A stretch of 18,386 bases of DNA from JANNYA01 sp031409855 (GTDB taxonomy: Bacteria > Pseudomonadota > Gammaproteobacteria > Xanthomonadales > SZUA-5), in NCBI GenBank assembly GCA_031409855.1, contig JANNYA010000153.1, positions 1 through 18,386 on the forward strand, written 5' to 3'. Below the pieces are notes generated by a model. That model did no database searches, was not told the origin of the DNA, and saw only the letters and a list, made by a program, of their open reading frames with translations. Both the position numbers and the translations under genes were made by a program. This document shows, piece after piece, positions 15,851 to 18,386 of the stretch (its first letter is position 1; every line of letters starts with the position of its first letter).

Positions 15851-17095
15851 ATGGCCGCCTACGAATTTCAAGCACAAGATGCCAGCGGCAAAACGAGCCG
15901 GGGCGTTATTCAAGGCGACAGCCCGAAATCGGTGCGTTCACAGCTGCGCGAGAAGGGTTTAACGCCGCTGGAAGTCAGCGAAGTTCGGGAAAAACCCAGC
16001 GCCGCTAGCAGCACGCGCGCTTCGGTATTTCAAAGCAGCTTGTTTCAGCGAGGCCTCAATGGCGCGCAGCTGGCAATTTTGACGCGGCAATTTGCGGTCT
16101 TAATGAAAGCGGGCCTGCCATTGGATGAAGTGCTGCAAACCTTGGCGGAACAGAGCGAGAATGATTCCGCTAAACGCATGTTGTTGGCGATTCGTGGTCG
16201 CATGTTGGAAGGCTCAACCTTGGCCGCGGCACTAGCTGAGTTTCCCAAAACCTTTGATACGCTCTATTGCGCCAGCGTTGCGGCGGGTGAGCAGTCTGGG
16301 CACTTGGATACCGTACTTGAGCGATTGGCGGACTACTGTGAAAACAGCGCCGGATTGGCGCAAAAGCTAATGCTAGCGCTGCTGTATCCGGTGCTGCTGG
16401 CGCTGGTAGCGGTGGCGATTGTCACCGGGCTTTTAGGTGTAGTCGTGCCGCAGATTAGCCAAGTATTTTCCCAGTTTGATCGCGAATTGCCGCTGATGAC
16501 GCGTGTTATGTTGGCCCTTTCTAGCCTGGTTTCAAACTATGGCAGTTGGATTTTTTTCGGCCTGCTGGCGCTGCTGATCGTCTTTATTTTTGCCTTACGC
16601 ACCGAGTCATTTCGCGCGCGTTGGCATGGTTTTTTGCTGCGTTTGCCTTTGATCGGCGCGTTATTGCGCGGTGCGCAGGCGGCGCGTTTTGCCCGCACGA
16701 TGGCCATTTCCACCAGTGCATCGGTGCCCGTGTTAGAAGCCATCAAGCTCAGCACCCAGGTGGTCAGCATGTTGCCAATCCGTGCCGCACTAAATGAAGT
16801 CTATAAGCAGGTGCGCGAGGGCTCGACCTTGAGCAGCGCCTTGCGTGACACCAAGCAGTTTCCGAATTTATTAGTTCGCCTTGCTGGCTCGGGTGAAAAA
16901 AGCGGCTCACTGGAAGCCATGCTGGATCACGCCGCCGCGCTGATCGAGAAACAGGTACAAAGTAAATTGGCGACCTTAGTGGCGCTCCTCGAACCGGCAA
17001 TGATTTTGCTGATGGGTGCAGTGGTGTTAGCGATTGTGTTGGCCATTTTGCAACCAATTTTTGAGATTAACTCCCTGTTGGGCGGCTCAGGCTAA
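15851..17095 (+). CDS. gspF: Type II secretion system inner-membrane platform protein GspF
   Basis: GspF is the polytopic inner-membrane protein that couples the GspE ATPase to pseudopilus assembly in type II secretion. This 414-residue copy starts MAAYEFQAQDASGK, the usual GspF opening, and contains two T2SSF domains (about 75-197 and 279-401) with the repeated signatures AGEQSGHLDTVLERLADY and GSGEKSGSLEAMLDHAA. Membrane segments lie at about 172-200, 233-250 and 376-401. GGGAG at 15835-15839 lies 11 bases before the ATG. A longer frame from 15794 adds a basic leader unlike the family and was rejected. No other gsp gene is in the window. It stands between the kelch gene and ftsE, 12 bases before ftsE, suggesting cotranscription with ftsEX. 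PilC, its pilus paralogue, is the main alternative. Confidence 0.9.
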   Translation: MAAYEFQAQDASGKTSRGVIQGDSPKSVRSQLREKGLTPLEVSEVREKPSAASSTRASVFQSSLFQRGLNGAQLAILTRQFAVLMKAGLPLDEVLQTLAEQSENDSAKRMLLAIRGRMLEGSTLAAALAEFPKTFDTLYCASVAAGEQSGHLDTVLERLADYCENSAGLAQKLMLALLYPVLLALVAVAIVTGLLGVVVPQISQVFSQFDRELPLMTRVMLALSSLVSNYGSWIFFGLLALLIVFIFALRTESFRARWHGFLLRLPLIGALLRGAQAARFARTMAISTSASVPVLEAIKLSTQVVSMLPIRAALNEVYKQVREGSTLSSALRDTKQFPNLLVRLAGSGEKSGSLEAMLDHAAALIEKQVQSKLATLVALLEPAMILLMGAVVLAIVLAILQPIFEINSLLGGSG

Positions 17096-17107
17096 TGGGG
17101 CTAGCTT

Positions 17108-17950
17108 ATGGCGAAATATAGGCCGCGTAACGATGTGCCTGCAAAAGCTGACGCTAAGCCGATAGCAGCCGCGATGCCACACGCGCCGCAAAACGAATCT
17201 ACGACGTCATCAGAGGCGAAATCCGGTACCAGCATTCGCTTTGAAAGCGTCACAAAACGCTTTGCCTCCGGTTTCCAAGCCTTGACTGAGCTAAGTTTCG
17301 AGTTAGCGGCGGATGAAATGGTGTTTGTCACCGGCCATTCTGGCGCAGGCAAAAGCACCTTGCTGCGCATGATTGCCGCGATTGATCGCCCCACCAAAGG
17401 CACCGTTTATGCGCTCGGTCAGCCGGTGAGCCGTTTTGCGCCAAGCTCAGTGCCTGCGTATCGGCGTCAACTGGGCCTGGTTTTTCAAGACCACCGATTG
17501 TTGTTTGACCGCAGTGTCTATGAAAACGTCGCCTTGCCGCTGGTGGTGGCGGGCGTGGCGCACAAAGACATAGGAAAACGCGTGCGCGCTGCACTAGACA
17601 AGGTCAATCTGGGCAGCAAAGAACGGGCGTTGCCAATTACTTTAAGCGGCGGCGAACAGCAGCGCGTTGGTATTGCGCGCGCTGCGGTTGCAAAACCACA
17701 GATCATTTTGGCTGACGAACCTACCGGCAATCTGGATCCAGAATTATCGGAAGAAATCATGCAGCTATTTGTCGAATTCAATCGCGCCGGTACCACGGTG
17801 GTTGTCGCCAGCCACGACTTGCACCTAGTGCGCAAGTTGGAAAAGCGCGTTCTGGTGCTTGATCATGGCAAATTGATTGATGATTTTCGGCCCGCCGAGC
17901 AACGTAGCCGCACTACGAGTATACAAAACGAGCAGGACTGGCATGACTGA
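17108..17950 (+). CDS. ftsE: Cell-division ABC transporter ATP-binding protein FtsE
   Basis: FtsE is the ATPase of the FtsEX complex, which sits at the division septum and controls peptidoglycan amidases through FtsX. The 280-residue protein has Walker A GHSGAGKS (76-83), Q-loop Gln127, signature LSGGEQQR (179-186), Walker B IILADEP (199-205) and switch His236. The normal FtsE start (IRFExVxKRF) appears only at residue 43. The first 42 residues are Ala/Lys/Pro/Ser-rich and probably disordered, and the protein is about 58 residues longer than E. coli FtsE (222). No ATG, GTG or TTG near residue 43 offers a shorter start; Met23 is still inside the extension. TGGGG lies 7 bases before the ATG. 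The stop overlaps the ftsX start. Confidence 0.95.
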   Translation: MAKYRPRNDVPAKADAKPIAAAMPHAPQNESTTSSEAKSGTSIRFESVTKRFASGFQALTELSFELAADEMVFVTGHSGAGKSTLLRMIAAIDRPTKGTVYALGQPVSRFAPSSVPAYRRQLGLVFQDHRLLFDRSVYENVALPLVVAGVAHKDIGKRVRAALDKVNLGSKERALPITLSGGEQQRVGIARAAVAKPQIILADEPTGNLDPELSEEIMQLFVEFNRAGTTVVVASHDLHLVRKLEKRVLVLDHGKLIDDFRPAEQRSRTTSIQNEQDWHD

Positions 17951-18386
17951 ACTCCACACGGCGCCAATCAAGCAATCCGCCCTGCGTGCGTGGCTGCGCA
18001 GTCATGCTTATGGGCTGCTTTCTAGCCTAGGCCGGTTTGTGCGTCAGCCGTTCAATCATTTGCTGACGCTGGGCGTGTTGGCGCTGGCATTAGCCCTGCC
18101 TACGCTGGGGCATTTGAGCTTAAAGAACCTCAAACACCTTTCCGGTGCACTCAGCCAACCGGGCGATGTCAGTCTGTTTTTGAAATCAGAGGTCGGCGCA
18201 AGCCAAGCGCAAACGCTGCAGGATCAAGTGGCGTTAATGTCTGGTATAAGCGGCGTCAGCATGAAAACGCCGGAGCAGGCGTTGGCCGAATTTCGTGAAT
18301 TGACCAGTTTCACGGATGCGCTCAATGTCCTTGAGGGTAATCCGCTGCCCTATGTTTTAGTGGTGACGATGGCGGCTGGAACCCTA
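17943..18386 (+). CDS. ftsX: Cell-division protein FtsX, N-terminal part (3' end outside the window)
   Basis: FtsX is the membrane partner of FtsE and passes its ATP-driven signal to periplasmic cell-wall hydrolase activators. The frame starts at the ATG at 17943, overlapping the ftsE stop by 8 bases, and stays open to the window edge (148 residues). A basic cytoplasmic tail (1-38) is followed by a membrane segment at about 39-54 (LLTLGVLALALALPTL). The start of the periplasmic domain follows, with LSQPGDVSLFLK at 70-81 and a NPLPYVLVV stretch at 133-141 that is characteristic of FtsX. The remaining membrane segments lie beyond the edge. Confidence 0.93.
   Translation, partial: MTELHTAPIKQSALRAWLRSHAYGLLSSLGRFVRQPFNHLLTLGVLALALALPTLGHLSLKNLKHLSGALSQPGDVSLFLKSEVGASQAQTLQDQVALMSGISGVSMKTPEQALAEFRELTSFTDALNVLEGNPLPYVLVVTMAAGTL

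Overview
The window reads as a chromosomal stretch of a Gammaproteobacterium. Lysobacterales/Xanthomonadales-like bacteria fit best: a Y_Y_Y-type sensor kinase, a Ser/Thr kinase ending in a TolB-like domain, a secreted protein with 'GxWxDPxxxGEG' modules plus kelch repeats, and gspF and ftsEX of proteobacterial type. This placement rests on gene content and remembered family traits and is not firm. Genes are densely packed, mostly on the + strand, and no gap without a gene exceeds 300 bases. No rRNA, tRNA, CRISPR array, transposase or phage gene was recognised.

Region 1 (1-5092) is regulatory. It opens with the 3' part of a membrane sensor histidine kinase. A divergently placed vapBC toxin-antitoxin pair follows on the - strand, then a large membrane Ser/Thr kinase that also carries a phospho-acceptor receiver domain and a TolB-like outer domain. 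A family of about 30-base repeats lies in this region: one copy just after the histidine kinase, a tandem array of four before the Ser/Thr kinase, one apparent copy inside the Ser/Thr kinase coding sequence as an in-frame 10-residue insertion, and one more at the start of the next gene.

Region 2 (5337-11751) is a two-gene biosynthetic locus. A 1959-residue non-ribosomal peptide synthetase (C-A-T-A-T-reductase) overlaps a small Sfp-type phosphopantetheinyl transferase. The first A-T pair looks dead: the A domain lacks its A2 region and the A3 lysine, and the carrier has Trp where the pantetheine serine should be. The second A-T pair and the terminal reductase look intact apart from one glycine change. 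The likely product is a small N-acylated or dipeptide-like aldehyde or alcohol, which is inference.

Region 3 (11846-18386) is mostly housekeeping: a KefB/KefC-type potassium/proton antiporter, an exported kelch protein with two duplicated N-terminal modules, then gspF, ftsE and the start of ftsX in close order. GspF is a lone type II secretion inner-membrane protein here. FtsE has an unusual N-terminal extension of about 42 residues. FtsX runs off the end of the window.
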